A DNA stretch of 64,000 nt from Pollutimonas subterranea (GCF_002849655.1 NZ_PDNW01000006.1:124001-188000); one strand, 5' to 3'. Counted from the stretch's first letter, positions 34,296 to 43,872 are shown. The notes: generated by a model from the sequence alone, not told the origin. Made by a program: numbers and translations.

Positions 34296-35057
34296 ATGCA
34301 AATACCTGTCAATCATTTCAAACGCGCTCTTGCCGCCGGCCAGCACCAACTGGGCTTGTGGGTCTCTCTCGCCAATGCCTATAGTGCGGAGGTGGTCGCG
34401 CGCTCAGGGTTTGATTGGCTTGTGTTCGACACGGAACATTCTCCTAACGACGTTGGATCTGTATTGGGTCAGCTGCAGGCGGCGGCGCCGTTTCCGGTGT
34501 CGCCTGTCGTGCGGCCCAGCTGGAATGACCCGGTACAGCAAAAGCGCTATCTGGATATCGGGGCGCAGACCTTGCTGATTCCCTACGTCCAGAATGAAGA
34601 GGAGGCGGCACAGGCCGTTGCTGGCATGCGTTATCCGCCGCGCGGCATGCGCGGGGTGGGCGGGACAATGCGGGCCAGCGCTTTTGGACGGCAGGCCGAC
34701 TATGCGCATACATGCGAACAAGAGTTGTGTCTGCTGGTACAGGTCGAAACGCAGGAAGGCCTGGATAACCTCGAGAAAATTGCATCAGTGGATGGCGTCG
34801 ACGGCGTATTCATCGGTCCCGCCGATTTGTCGGCCAGCCTAGGGCACCTTGGCAACGCCAAGCACCCCGAGGTCCAAAGCGCCATCGAAGACGCCATACG
34901 CCGCATACGGGCCTGCGGCAAGGCTCCCGGCATACTGACGTTCGATGAAGTCCAGGCGCGCCGCTACATGGAGCTGGGCAGCCTGTTCACGGCGGTGGGC
35001 ATGGACTTGGCCATACTTGCGCGTGAGACAGAAAAACTGGCAGCCCGTTTCCGATAG
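34296..35057 (+). CDS. HpcH/HpaI-family aldolase, HpaI/GarL type
   Basis: The 253-residue class II aldolase has the complete HpaI-type motif set: [15 protein letters not shown] (catalytic His), VRPSW with Arg, QVETQEGL (metal Glu) and [11 protein letters not shown] (metal Asp). It should split a 4-hydroxy-2-oxo acid, as in 4-hydroxyphenylacetate or glucarate breakdown. The start at 34296 follows the family N-terminus; the longer frame from 34161 would run into the tRNA gene. It is a monocistronic unit ending at a bidirectional terminator and is clearly diverged from the aldolase at 33104-33889. Confidence 0.9.
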   Translation: MQIPVNHFKRALAAGQHQLGLWVSLANAYSAEVVARSGFDWLVFDTEHSPNDVGSVLGQLQAAAPFPVSPVVRPSWNDPVQQKRYLDIGAQTLLIPYVQNEEEAAQAVAGMRYPPRGMRGVGGTMRASAFGRQADYAHTCEQELCLLVQVETQEGLDNLEKIASVDGVDGVFIGPADLSASLGHLGNAKHPEVQSAIEDAIRRIRACGKAPGILTFDEVQARRYMELGSLFTAVGMDLAILARETEKLAARFR

Positions 35058-35107
35058 GCCATGGCGATAGCTGCCGCCCGCAGGCGGTGGCTGCACGGCA
35101 CTGAAAA

Positions 35108-35140
35108 AATAACGGATCAGCGATGAGCTGATCCGTTATT
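35108..35140. terminator. Bidirectional terminator between aldolase and sspB
   Basis: A 14-bp perfect stem, AATAACGGATCAGC (35108-35121) with GCTGATCCGTTATT (35127-35140), has a 5-base loop. An A-run precedes it and a T-rich run follows it, so it can stop transcripts from both the rightward aldolase and the leftward sspA-sspB unit. Confidence 0.9.
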
Positions 35141-35143
35141 TGT

Positions 35144-35608
35144 TTACTTGACGATGGTCAGCCTGGGTGGCTTGGGCGGGTCGGTGTCATCGACGCCGTC
35201 TTTGTCGCCCGATGCGGATGCGGTGGCCGTTTCGCTGGCGGCCTTGAGCCCCTGGCGCTGGCCGTCGTCCGTATCGGTTCCGGGATAAGGCGTTGACTCG
35301 GCGACCTCGAAGCCCATGCCTGCGCCGGTTTCACGGGCGTAGATGGCCGACACCGCTGCCACCGGCACGAATATTTGTTCCGTGATCCCGCCAAAACGGG
35401 TCTGGAATTCGATATAGTCGTTGCCGAGTGTCAGGCGGTTGGTGGCCAGGCTACCAATATTGAGCGTGATCTGGCCATCGTGGATATGCGTCAGCGGCAC
35501 TATGGTATTGGCGTCGACCGTGACGACAATATGAGGGGTGTAGCCGTTATCGGTACACCACTCGTGCAGCGCGCGTATCAGGTAGGGCTTGGTTGAGGAT
35601 TCTTGCAT
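35144..35608 (-). CDS. sspB: ClpXP specificity-enhancing factor SspB
   Basis: The 154-residue adaptor begins with the SspB substrate-binding domain (KPYLIRALHEWCTDNGYTPH, IVVTVDA and the LNIGSLATNRLTLGND core), then a long acidic flexible linker. It ends in a short tail, PPRLTIVK, that matches the ClpX-docking module. It delivers ssrA-tagged and other substrates to ClpXP. It follows sspA after five bases, the standard arrangement in beta- and gammaproteobacteria. Confidence 0.94.
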   Translation of the reverse strand: MQESSTKPYLIRALHEWCTDNGYTPHIVVTVDANTIVPLTHIHDGQITLNIGSLATNRLTLGNDYIEFQTRFGGITEQIFVPVAAVSAIYARETGAGMGFEVAESTPYPGTDTDDGQRQGLKAASETATASASGDKDGVDDTDPPKPPRLTIVK

Positions 35609-35613
35609 GGCTG

Positions 35614-36222
35614 TTAGCGACGCATGACCTTCTCGGACGGCGTCAACGCTTCAATGTAGGCCGGGCGCGAAAAAATGCGTTCGGCATATTTCTGGATAGG
35701 TGCGGCGTTCTTGGGCAGTTCGATACCGTAGTGATCGAGGCGCCACAGCAGGGGGGCGACCGCCACATCCAGCATCGAGAATTCTTCACCCAGCATGTAT
35801 TTGTTTTTTAACAGCATGGGCGCCAATTGCGCAAGCCTGTCGCGGATGTTCTGGCGCGCGAAATCTTGTGCCTTGGTGTCGGTGGAGCTGCGGTTTTCGA
35901 GTACCGACACATGCACGAACAACTCTTTTTCGAAGTTGTACAGGAACAGGCGGGTGCGCGCGCGCATGACGGGATCGGCCGGCATGAGCTGGGGATGCGG
36001 GAAACGCTCGTCGATGTACTCGTTGATGATGTTCGATTCGTACAGGATGAGATCGCGTTCGACCAGGATGGGGACTTGGCCGTAGGGGTTCATGACCGCA
36101 ATGTCTTCGGGCTTGTTGTACAGGTCGATGTCGCGGATTTCAAAATCCATGCCTTTTTCGAATAGCACAAAGCGGCAGCGTTGGGAGAACGGGCAAGTCG
36201 TTCCAGAATAGAGCACCATCAT
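35614..36222 (-). CDS. sspA: Stringent starvation protein A (glutathione S-transferase fold)
   Basis: The 202-residue protein has an N-terminal thioredoxin-like domain (GTTCPFSQRCRFVLFEKGMD and NPYGQVPILVERDL) and a helical C-terminal domain as in glutathione transferases. SspA binds RNA polymerase and modulates stress and virulence genes rather than acting as an enzyme. It heads the sspA-sspB unit. A terminator of the petABC operon lies between it and petC. Confidence 0.94.
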   Translation of the reverse strand: MMVLYSGTTCPFSQRCRFVLFEKGMDFEIRDIDLYNKPEDIAVMNPYGQVPILVERDLILYESNIINEYIDERFPHPQLMPADPVMRARTRLFLYNFEKELFVHVSVLENRSSTDTKAQDFARQNIRDRLAQLAPMLLKNKYMLGEEFSMLDVAVAPLLWRLDHYGIELPKNAAPIQKYAERIFSRPAYIEALTPSEKVMRR

Positions 36223-36274
36223 GTCGCGGATTCCAATCGTAGAAATAAGAACAAGAGCCCACCGAGGTGAGACT

Positions 36275-36318
36275 CAAAAAAGGGAAATAGGCGTATCGGT
36301 CTCCGTTACGCCTATTTC
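36275..36318 (-). terminator. Terminator of the petABC operon
   Basis: A 12-bp stem, GAAATAGGCGTA (36284-36295) with TACGCCTATTTC (36307-36318), reads leftward into a run of six Ts (complement of the A-run 36276-36281). It lies 47 bases after the petC stop. Confidence 0.88.
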
Positions 36319-36364
36319 TTGACCGGCAGCCTGGCTGCGGCAGGACTCTGCCGCTGCGGACTGC

Positions 36365-37219
36365 TTATTTGACGTCTTTCCAGAAGGCCGCGTTCAGGCG
36401 CCATGCAACGACCATGAACAGAGCCAGGAACAACAGTACCCAGGCACCCAGCTTCCGGCGTTCCATTTGCATGGGTTCGGCCATCCATCCGAGGAAGTTG
36501 CTGAGATCGGCGACGTTATTGTCGAATGCCGCAGAGGCACTGGCATTGGCTGGCGTCAGTATAGCCTTGTCCACCGGCGAACCATTGTAGTCCTTCAGCT
36601 CTTCTTTCTTGATGACGGAGAAGCCCTGGGCGTCGTAGTTGGCCGTGGTGCGTTCCCATGCTTTGGTGCCATCTTCGCGGTCAGCTTCATGGACGACAAC
36701 GTGTTCAAGAGAACGCGGTCCTTCCAGTTGCCAAAGTACGTTGGGCATGCCGACACTTGGAAATACCAAGTTGTTCCAGCCGGATACCTTGGACGTGTCG
36801 CGGTAGAACGTGCGCAGGAACGTATACACGTAGTCGACGCCTGATGGACCCATGGTCGCCGACTTTGCGCGGGCAATGACGGACAGGTCGGGCGGCGCAA
36901 CGCCAAACCACTTCTTGGCGTCTTCGGGCGTCATGGCGATATGCATGAGATCGCCTATCTTGTCGGTGGTGAACAGCAGGTTTTTCTTGATCTGCTCTTC
37001 AGTCAGGCCGATGTCGGTGAGCTTGTTATAGCGCATGGAGTTGGCGCTATGGCAGCCCATGCAGTAATTGACGAACAGCTTGGCGCCGTTTTGCAGCGCA
37101 GCCATGTCGTTGATGCGGTCAGGTGCCTGATCCAGCTTGTATCCACCGCCGGCGGCAAACGATACCGCGCAGGTCAGTGATAAAGCAATGGTCCCTATAA
37201 GCTTTTTGATCATGATCAT
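36365..37219 (-). CDS. petC: Ubiquinol-cytochrome c reductase, cytochrome c1 subunit
   Basis: The 284-residue protein has a signal peptide (to about residue 23), the haem-binding CMGCH motif (Cys53-His57), the acidic cytochrome c docking region, and a single C-terminal membrane anchor (LGAWVLLFLALFMVVAW). It carries electrons from the Rieske centre to a soluble cytochrome c on the periplasmic side. It is the last gene of petA-petB-petC, 20 bases after petB. ATG 37213 is an alternative start. Confidence 0.95.
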   Translation of the reverse strand: MIMIKKLIGTIALSLTCAVSFAAGGGYKLDQAPDRINDMAALQNGAKLFVNYCMGCHSANSMRYNKLTDIGLTEEQIKKNLLFTTDKIGDLMHIAMTPEDAKKWFGVAPPDLSVIARAKSATMGPSGVDYVYTFLRTFYRDTSKVSGWNNLVFPSVGMPNVLWQLEGPRSLEHVVVHEADREDGTKAWERTTANYDAQGFSVIKKEELKDYNGSPVDKAILTPANASASAAFDNNVADLSNFLGWMAEPMQMERRKLGAWVLLFLALFMVVAWRLNAAFWKDVK

Positions 37220-37239
37220 TCCGTAACGTGTTGGTGGCC

Positions 37240-38628
37240 TTAGTGAGCGCGGAAAGTAATGCGGTCCGGCACGGGCTTGAATGTTCCGATTCGGCTCCAG
37301 AAGGGCATCAGGAAGAAGAAGCCCAGGTAGATTACGGTTCCGATTTGGCTCATCAAGTTGAAGGTCGGATTGGGTGCTTGCGTGCCCAAATAGCCCAACA
37401 CCAGGAAGTTAACGATGAAAATGCCATAGAAGTACTTGTGCCAGGTAGGGCGGTAGCGGATCGACTTGACCGGTGAATGGTCGAGCCATGGCAGGAAAAA
37501 CAGGATCACGACCGCGCCGCCCATGGCGACCACGCCCCAGAACTTGGCATCGATGAGGCGAAGCAGGATGGCTGTTACCAGCAGCAGGACCGGAATGGCC
37601 AGGCGCCAGATGCCTTTTTGCTTGCTGGTCACCAGCGTTGCCACGGCGCCAAGCAGGGCGGAGGCAGTCAGTACCCAGGTAAAGTCGGCCGTGGTGGCGC
37701 GCAGCATGGAGTAGAACGGTGTGAAGTACCAGACCGGTGCAATGTGCGGCGGCGTCTTCAGTGAATCGGCGGGAATGAAGTTGTTGTACTCAAGGAAGTA
37801 CCCACCCATTTCCGGTGCGAAGAAGACGATGGCCGCAAAGATGATGAGGAAACCGGCCACGCCCATGATGTCGTGCACCGAGTAGTAGGGATGGAACGGA
37901 ATGCCGTCGACGGGATGGCCATTGCGGTCTTTGGGACCCTGTTTGATTTCGACGCCGTCGGGGTTGTTCGAGCCTACTTCATGCAAGGCAATGATGTGGG
38001 CCACGACCAGGCCGATAATCACCAGCGGGATCGCAATGACATGGAAGGCGAAGAATCGGTTCAGCGTGGCATCGGAGACGACGTAGTCGCCGCGGATCCA
38101 TACGGACAGCTCGGGACCGATGAACGGAATGGCCGAGAACAGGTTCACAATAACCTGTGCGCCCCAGTACGACATCTGGCCCCAAGGCAACAGATAGCCG
38201 AAGAAGGCTTCGCCCATGAGACAGAGGAAGATGGCTACGCCGAAGATCCAGACCAGTTCGCGAGGCTTGCGGTACGAACCGTAAAACAGGCCGCGCAGCA
38301 TGTGCAGGTACACCACCACGAAGAACATGGAGGCACCCGTGGAGTGCATATAGCGGATCAGCCAGCCCCACGGCACTTCACGCATGATGTATTCGACCGA
38401 TTCGAATGCAAGCTTTGCGTCGGGTTTGTAATTCATGACCAGGAAGATACCGGTCACGATTTGCAGGACCAGCACCAGCAGCGCCAGGGACCCAAAGAAA
38501 TACCAGAAGTTGAAGTTCTTGGGTGCATAGTATTCGGACATATGCTCTTTGAACAGGGAGCTAAGCGGGAAGCGCCTATCTATCCAGCCCAAGAGTCCTG
38601 TCGTTTCGACGGTTTTATCGCCAGCCAT
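37240..38628 (-). CDS. petB: Ubiquinol-cytochrome c reductase, cytochrome b subunit
   Basis: The 462-residue membrane protein contains the full-length cytochrome b, with the four haem-ligand histidines in the helices around RYMHSTGASMFFVVVYLHML and NRFFAFHVIAIPLVIIGLVV then AHIIALHEVGSNNP. The quinol-oxidation motif PEMGGYF stands where many organisms have PEWY, as is common in the betaproteobacterial form. It is the proton-translocating core of complex III. The length is normal for betaproteobacteria. Confidence 0.95.
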   Translation of the reverse strand: MAGDKTVETTGLLGWIDRRFPLSSLFKEHMSEYYAPKNFNFWYFFGSLALLVLVLQIVTGIFLVMNYKPDAKLAFESVEYIMREVPWGWLIRYMHSTGASMFFVVVYLHMLRGLFYGSYRKPRELVWIFGVAIFLCLMGEAFFGYLLPWGQMSYWGAQVIVNLFSAIPFIGPELSVWIRGDYVVSDATLNRFFAFHVIAIPLVIIGLVVAHIIALHEVGSNNPDGVEIKQGPKDRNGHPVDGIPFHPYYSVHDIMGVAGFLIIFAAIVFFAPEMGGYFLEYNNFIPADSLKTPPHIAPVWYFTPFYSMLRATTADFTWVLTASALLGAVATLVTSKQKGIWRLAIPVLLLVTAILLRLIDAKFWGVVAMGGAVVILFFLPWLDHSPVKSIRYRPTWHKYFYGIFIVNFLVLGYLGTQAPNPTFNLMSQIGTVIYLGFFFLMPFWSRIGTFKPVPDRITFRAH

Positions 38629-38707
38629 GAAAACGGCTCCTTTTCTATCTTACGAAGCGTGTAACGGGTTCAGTGTCCGGGGCGCGTGTGCGCCCCGATC
38701 CCGGGCA

Positions 38708-39358
38708 TCAGCCCTTGTTGTTTTCGTCGACACCAATGGTGATGGTGCTACCGTCGGCCGAGAACGTGTACGGCGGGACTTCGAGATTGTCGGGCGCGGG
38801 TTTGTTGGCGTAGACGCGTCCGGCGAGATCGAAGTAGGAGCCGTGGCAAGGGCAAAAATACCCGCCTGCCCAGTCGGAAGGCAAGCCTGGCTGTGCGCCG
38901 GTGGCAAACACCGGCGATGGCGAACACCCAAGGTGGGTGCAAATGCCGACGCAAACGAAAAGTTCAGGTTTGCGTGAGCGGTAATCGTTTTTTGCGTACT
39001 CCGGCGTGTAGCCGGGGCGATCGGAATCGGGATCGGCCAGTTCAGCTTCGTGCTTTTCGTTGACCAGGCCTTTGAGCTGGGCTTCGGTGCGGTGCATGAT
39101 CCAGACAGGCTTGCCTCGCCATTCGACCGTACGCATTTCGCCGGGCGCGATGTCGGAGACAACGACCTCGACGGGCGCTCCGGCAGCGCGGGCTTTCTCC
39201 GACGGCGCGAAGGAGCTGACAAAAGGCACTGCCGTAGCAACGCCTGCCACACCGCCGACGGCACAGGCCGAAGCTACCCAGAAACGGCGCGATGGATCGG
39301 GCGGAAGGTTGGGATCAACCGCTGGGGAATCATCGAGCTGTGTCGTAATCTGACTCAT
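38708..39358 (-). CDS. petA: Ubiquinol-cytochrome c reductase, Rieske iron-sulfur subunit
   Basis: The 216-residue protein has a twin-arginine-type N-terminus (SRRFWVASACAVGGVAG), one membrane anchor and the two [2Fe-2S] ligand boxes CTHLGC and CPCHGS. It takes electrons from ubiquinol and hands them to cytochrome c1. The start at 39358 has AAGGA seven bases upstream; a longer frame to 39400 has no such site. Export depends on the Tat system, whose genes lie about 3 kb to the right. petB follows after 79 bases. Confidence 0.94.
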   Translation of the reverse strand: MSQITTQLDDSPAVDPNLPPDPSRRFWVASACAVGGVAGVATAVPFVSSFAPSEKARAAGAPVEVVVSDIAPGEMRTVEWRGKPVWIMHRTEAQLKGLVNEKHEAELADPDSDRPGYTPEYAKNDYRSRKPELFVCVGICTHLGCSPSPVFATGAQPGLPSDWAGGYFCPCHGSYFDLAGRVYANKPAPDNLEVPPYTFSADGSTITIGVDENNKG

Positions 39359-39482
39359 TCTAGTATCCTTATTCATGCCCTTCCAGGGCATACCATTCAC
39401 TGTTTTTAGCTGTGTACTATCGCATTAGCCGCGTATTATAGCGTTAGCCCGCTCCGGGGTGAAATTTTCCAAGGAAGAAGAC

Positions 39483-39941
39483 ATGAGTAAAGCACGCAGT
39501 TTCTTGCAAGAATTTCAAGAGTTCGCGGTCAAGGGCAACATGATCGATCTGGCGGTCGGTGTCATAATCGGCGCGGCATTCAGCAAAATCATCGATTCCC
39601 TGGTCAAGGATGTCATCATGCCGGTGGTTTCTTTCATACTTGGCGGCCAGGTGGATTTCGCAAATCAGTTCTGGGTGCTGCGTGCCCCCGAAGGCTACTC
39701 CGGTCCCCGAACCTACGAGGCACTGACCGAGGCCGGCGCGGTGATACTGTCGTGGGGCAACTTTCTTACCATTCTTATCAATTTCGTACTGCTGGCGTTT
39801 GTCGTGTTTTGCCTGGTCAAGGCCATCAATTCGGCACGCAAGCGCGTTATCCGCGAGGAAGCGGCCACCCCTGCCGCACCGGCTGCGACACCCGAAGACG
39901 TCCTGTTGCTGCGTGAAATTCGCGATTCCTTGAAGCGGTAA
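39483..39941 (+). CDS. mscL: Large-conductance mechanosensitive channel MscL
   Basis: The 152-residue protein has the conserved N-terminus [20 protein letters not shown] and [20 protein letters not shown], two membrane helices and a C-terminal amphipathic helix ([15 protein letters not shown]). It opens under membrane tension to release solutes on osmotic downshock. The start at 39483 has AAGGAAGAAG just upstream. It is transcribed away from petA from a short divergent promoter region. Confidence 0.95.
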   Translation: MSKARSFLQEFQEFAVKGNMIDLAVGVIIGAAFSKIIDSLVKDVIMPVVSFILGGQVDFANQFWVLRAPEGYSGPRTYEALTEAGAVILSWGNFLTILINFVLLAFVVFCLVKAINSARKRVIREEAATPAAPAATPEDVLLLREIRDSLKR

Positions 39942-39969
39942 ACGCAGGGCGAGAGCCGCCAGCCAGCAC

Positions 39970-40746
39970 CTATATGGGGTTATCGACGTCGATGAATTCC
40001 ACCTTGATGCCGAACTCCTGGGCAATGGCGGCACCCAACGCCTGGACGCCATAGCGTTCAGTGGCATGGTGACCGGCCCCGATGAAAGCGGTGCCGGTTT
40101 CCTGAGCCAAGTGAAAGCTGGGTTCGGACGCTTCGCCGGTCAGGTAGGCGTCCACGCCGGCTGTCACGGCGGCTTCAAACATGCTTTGTGCGCCGCCGGT
40201 GCACCACGCAATGCGTTCGATGCGTTGTTGCGTATTACCCACAAGCAGTGGACGTCGTTGTAAGCTATTGCAAATACCGTTACCCAATTCTTCCAGTGTC
40301 TTTGGCGGATCGCAGCGGCCCAGCCATACCAGTCCGTCAGGTCCGCAGGTCAGCGGCGCGCCTTCATGGTCCCGGTCCGGCGTTAGTCCCAGTACACGCG
40401 CAAGCTGGGCGTTATTGCCCAGGGAAACGTGCGCATCGAGCGGCAAATGGTAGGCGAATACATTGAGATCGTGGCGCAGCGCCAGCGCCAGCCGCTTGCG
40501 CTTCGGTCCTCGTATGCTTGGGTTTTCGTTCTTCCAGAACCAGCCGTGATGCACCAGGACGGCATCGGCGTTGCGGGCCACGGCGGCTTCCAACAATGCC
40601 TGCGAGGCGGTCACTCCGGTGATAATGTGACCGATCGAGGCTTTTCCTTCTACTTGCAGCCCGTTTGGGCAGTAGTCCTTGAAGCGTTGCACCTGTAAAG
40701 TGGTATCAAGCCAGTTGGCCAGCTGTTGCGTGGAAACCTGTTTCAT
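39970..40746 (-). CDS. NIF3/YbgI-family metal-binding protein
   Basis: The 258-residue protein is of the Nif3-like family (often annotated as GTP cyclohydrolase I type 2-like). It has the N-terminal YCPNGLQVEG motif, the metal-binding VHHGWFWKNE and the C-terminal GHHATERYGVQALG. Family members form toroidal hexamers with a dimetal centre; the biological role is not settled. The start at 40746 matches the family. It is convergent with mscL and divergent from the protease gene, with only 25 bases between start codons. Confidence 0.9.
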   Translation of the reverse strand: MKQVSTQQLANWLDTTLQVQRFKDYCPNGLQVEGKASIGHIITGVTASQALLEAAVARNADAVLVHHGWFWKNENPSIRGPKRKRLALALRHDLNVFAYHLPLDAHVSLGNNAQLARVLGLTPDRDHEGAPLTCGPDGLVWLGRCDPPKTLEELGNGICNSLQRRPLLVGNTQQRIERIAWCTGGAQSMFEAAVTAGVDAYLTGEASEPSFHLAQETGTAFIGAGHHATERYGVQALGAAIAQEFGIKVEFIDVDNPI

Positions 40747-40771
40747 TGCTCGTCTTTTTCCTTTTAGCCTT

Positions 40772-41920
40772 ATGCGTCGATTGTGGTTGCTTTTTGCCCA
40801 AACCGTAACGGTATGCCTGGGTATTCTATTCATCGTGGCAACCTTGCGCCCCGATTGGCTGCACTCGTCGCCGCCGGTGCCCACGAAGGCATCGCCAGCC
40901 GTGGTGGCCGACGCGCCGCGCGGCCCTGAGGTCTCGTATGCCAGCGCCGTGGCCGTCGCCACGCCGGCTGTGGTCAATGTCTACACCAGCAAGCATATCA
41001 ATGTACCAACGGTGCCGCTACCCGCCGACCCGGAACTGAGGCGCTACTTTCGCGACATGCCGGGCTTTATCCGGCGCAAAGAGGCCACTGCCCTGGGATC
41101 CGGCGTGGTCGTGCGCAGCGACGGCCACATCTTGACCAACTATCACGTCATCGAAGCCGCCGACACCATTCACATCGGCCTGAGCGATGGGCGGCATGCG
41201 TCGGCCGAATTGGTGGGCGCCGATCCGGAAAGCGACCTGGCGGTCCTGAAGATAGACCTGCCGAATCTGTCGGCCATCGCCTTCAACGGTGAACACCAGG
41301 TGCGGATCGGCGATGTCGTGCTGGCCATCGGCAATCCCTTCGGCGTGGGACAGACGACCACCATGGGCATCGTGTCGGCGTTGGGGCGCAACCGGCTGGG
41401 CATCAATATTTACGAAAACTTCATCCAGACCGATGCCGCCATCAATCCAGGCAATTCGGGCGGAGCGCTTATCGATACTACCGGGCGCCTGGTTGGCATC
41501 AATACGGCCATTTATTCGGAAACGGGTGGGTCGCTGGGCATCGGGTTCGCGATCCCCGCCCAGGCTGCACATATCATCATGGATCAGATCATTGAGACGG
41601 GCACCGTGACGCGCGGCTGGCTGGGTGTGGAACCCCAGGACATTACGCCGGACCTGGCCCAGGCGTTCGACCTGGATAGCGAATCGGGTGTGATCATCGC
41701 CGGCGTCCTCAGGAATGGTCCGGCCTGGCGTGCCGGCCTGAGGGTGGGCGATATCGTCCGGAAAATAAATGATCAGGAAGTCTACGATTCCATCGGCTTC
41801 CTGAACCAGATCGCGCCTTTGGCGCCACGCGAAAAGATCACGCTGCAGTTCATGCGCGATGGCAAGAAGCGTGAAACGACCGTGGAAGTCGGTTCACGCC
41901 CGCCGATCCGCAAGCCCTGA
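40772..41920 (+). CDS. DegS-like trypsin-type serine protease with one PDZ domain
   Basis: The 382-residue protein has an N-terminal membrane anchor (RLWLLFAQTVTVCLGILFIV), an HtrA protease domain with His in TNYHVIEA, Asp in ESDLAVLKID and Ser in NPGNSGGALID, and a single PDZ domain (from about residue 280, GWLGVEPQDITPDL). One PDZ domain and a membrane anchor fit the DegS type, which senses unfolded envelope proteins, rather than the two-PDZ DegP/DegQ. The start at 40772 lacks a clear ribosome-binding site. It ends 23 bases from convergent tatC. Confidence 0.9.
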   Translation: MRRLWLLFAQTVTVCLGILFIVATLRPDWLHSSPPVPTKASPAVVADAPRGPEVSYASAVAVATPAVVNVYTSKHINVPTVPLPADPELRRYFRDMPGFIRRKEATALGSGVVVRSDGHILTNYHVIEAADTIHIGLSDGRHASAELVGADPESDLAVLKIDLPNLSAIAFNGEHQVRIGDVVLAIGNPFGVGQTTTMGIVSALGRNRLGINIYENFIQTDAAINPGNSGGALIDTTGRLVGINTAIYSETGGSLGIGFAIPAQAAHIIMDQIIETGTVTRGWLGVEPQDITPDLAQAFDLDSESGVIIAGVLRNGPAWRAGLRVGDIVRKINDQEVYDSIGFLNQIAPLAPREKITLQFMRDGKKRETTVEVGSRPPIRKP

Positions 41921-41943
41921 GCTGCGGATTACGCGAATACGGC

Positions 41944-42732
41944 TTATGGTTCGTTGCGGGTGGCGATTTCGTCGTCGCTGCTTGTTTCGTCGGGAGATGC
42001 TTCCCGTTTCTTGAGGGCACTGGCCACCAGGATTCCAAGTTCGTACAGCAGGCACAAGGGCACGGCCAGCATGAACTGGCTGAGTACGTCGGGAGGGGTC
42101 ACGACCGCCGCAATGACGAACGCGCCGACGACCACATAGCCACGCGCCGCCCTGAGCTTCTGCACGGTGACCATGCCGCTTTTTACCAGCAAGACGACGG
42201 CAATGGGCACCTCGAACGTGACGCCGAAAGCCAGGAACATTGTCATGACGAAGCTGACGTAGGCTTCGATGTCTGGCGCGGGCGTAATGGACTGGGGCGC
42301 GAAGCCTGCAATGAAGTGGAATACCGTGCGGAACACCACGAAATAACAAAACGCCATGCCCAGTATGAAGAGCAGCGTGCTGGAGGCGATAAGGGGCAGG
42401 GCAAGCTGTTGTTCGTGCTTGTAAAGGCCCGGCGCCACAAAGGCCCAGGCCTGGTACAGCACGACAGGCAAGGCCAGCACGAACGCTGCCATCATGGTGA
42501 CCTTGACGGGCACCATGAAAGGCGTAATCACACCCGTGGCGATCATGCGGGTGCCTTCCGGCAATGACGACAGCATGGGTTGCGCCAGCACGTCGTAAAT
42601 GGCGGACGGCCCGGGATAGATGAACAGCACGATAAACACCAGGACGACCGCGACGACGGCCCGCAACAAGCGGGTACGCAGTTCGACCAGGTGTGAAATA
42701 AAGGTGTCTTGCGTGGAGGCGTCTTGGGTCAC
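41944..42732 (-). CDS. tatC: Twin-arginine translocase subunit TatC
   Basis: The 262-residue protein has six membrane helices and TatC hallmarks: FISHLVELRTRLLRAVVAVV at the N-terminus, the PFMVPVK loop and the FGVTFEVPI motif. It binds twin-arginine signal peptides. It overlaps tatB by four bases and ends the long leftward gene block. Confidence 0.95.
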   Translation of the reverse strand: MTQDASTQDTFISHLVELRTRLLRAVVAVVLVFIVLFIYPGPSAIYDVLAQPMLSSLPEGTRMIATGVITPFMVPVKVTMMAAFVLALPVVLYQAWAFVAPGLYKHEQQLALPLIASSTLLFILGMAFCYFVVFRTVFHFIAGFAPQSITPAPDIEAYVSFVMTMFLAFGVTFEVPIAVVLLVKSGMVTVQKLRAARGYVVVGAFVIAAVVTPPDVLSQFMLAVPLCLLYELGILVASALKKREASPDETSSDDEIATRNEP

Positions 42733-43175
42733 GTGCGCGTCTCCGGGGCAGGCGTATTGACTGGAGTTGGTTCTGCCTGACCGATGCCGGGCAAAGGCAG
42801 GGTGGCCGTATCGGCGGGGACGGCGTCCGGTGTGTCGATGTCGGCCTTGGTGTCCTTGACCAGGGCATCGACCGATGCCGAGGCGTCTTTCAGGGCTTGC
42901 TGTGCTTCGTCCAGCGGCTTGCGCAGGCTTTCGCTGGCGTCCTCCATGGACTGCTTGACCGACTTCGCGGCATCGTCCATTTGGCCTTTAAGGCTGGTTA
43001 ATTCGTCAAGGTTGATTTCGCGCTGGATATCGGTTTTGACATCGGACACATAACGTTGTGCGCGGCCTACCAGGTGGCCGAGTGTACGGGCCACCTTAGG
43101 CAGACGCTCGGGTCCGATGACAATAAGCGCGATGACGCCGATAAGCAGCAATTCACTGAAGCTGACATCAAACAT
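42729..43175 (-). CDS. tatB: Twin-arginine translocase subunit TatB
   Basis: The 148-residue protein has an N-terminal membrane helix with the TatB-typical MFDVSFSELLLIGVIALIVI followed by GPERLPKVARTLG, a long amphipathic helix, and a Pro/Thr/Asp-rich tail. It works with TatC as signal-peptide receptor. It lies three bases after tatA. Confidence 0.95.
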   Translation of the reverse strand: MFDVSFSELLLIGVIALIVIGPERLPKVARTLGHLVGRAQRYVSDVKTDIQREINLDELTSLKGQMDDAAKSVKQSMEDASESLRKPLDEAQQALKDASASVDALVKDTKADIDTPDAVPADTATLPLPGIGQAEPTPVNTPAPETRT

Positions 43176-43178
43176 GGC

Positions 43179-43409
43179 TTATACGTCAGTTTTTTCTTTG
43201 GCGTGTACGTCGATGGTCTCGTCGTTTTTCATGCGCTGTTGTGTAACGGCGTCTGGCGTCTTGTCGTCTTTGACGTCGGCAACGCCTTTCTTGAACCCTT
43301 TGACGGCACCGCCAAGGTCTTCACCCATATTGCGCAGTTTTTTTGTGCCGAAAATAAGGGCAACAATAACGAGGACAATAAGCCAGTGCCAAATGCTGAA
43401 ACTACCCAT
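43179..43409 (-). CDS. tatA: Twin-arginine translocase subunit TatA
   Basis: The 76-residue protein shows the short TatA plan: membrane helix [17 protein letters not shown], hinge [20 protein letters not shown] and a charged tail. It forms the pore-like oligomers of the Tat system. It follows hinT after 14 bases, in the conserved hisE-hinT-tatABC order. Confidence 0.95.
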   Translation of the reverse strand: MGSFSIWHWLIVLVIVALIFGTKKLRNMGEDLGGAVKGFKKGVADVKDDKTPDAVTQQRMKNDETIDVHAKEKTDV

Positions 43410-43423
43410 AATACGATCTCCGG

Positions 43424-43792
43424 TTATGCGGCGGGGGCCGCACGTTTATGCCAGGGGCGCTCGCCCCCTATGATATGAAAATGCAGGTGGGCAATTTCCT
43501 GCCCGCCGTCGGATCCTGTGTTCACCACCACCCTGAAGCCTCCCTCGGCGCCTGGCCTGCAGCCGTTTTCGGCGGCCAGCCTTGGCGCCAGGGCCATCAT
43601 CTTGCCCAGCCATGGCGCATCGTCTGCCTGAACATCATGCATAGACACAATATGGCGTTTGGGTATAAGTAGCAAGTGTACGGGAGCCGCGGGATTTATG
43701 TCGTGAAAAGCGAAGAAATCCTCGTCTTCGTAGACCTTTTTCGACGGAATAGTGCCCTTTGCTATCTTGCAGAATAGACAGTTCTCGCTCAT
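43424..43792 (-). CDS. hinT: HIT-family nucleotide hydrolase (HinT)
   Basis: The 122-residue protein has an N-terminal [13 protein letters not shown] segment and the histidine triad HLHFHIIGG near the C-terminus. HinT proteins hydrolyse adenosine phosphoramidates and acyl-adenylates. It sits between hisE (80 bases away) and tatA. Confidence 0.94.
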   Translation of the reverse strand: MSENCLFCKIAKGTIPSKKVYEDEDFFAFHDINPAAPVHLLLIPKRHIVSMHDVQADDAPWLGKMMALAPRLAAENGCRPGAEGGFRVVVNTGSDGGQEIAHLHFHIIGGERPWHKRAAPAA

Positions 43793-43872
43793 GAACGTTC
43801 TCTCAATAATAAATGTAGGTGGGCTCGGCGCAGGGTTGCCCCGAATAGGGGCTTCCGGTGCAGGGCTCCGGC

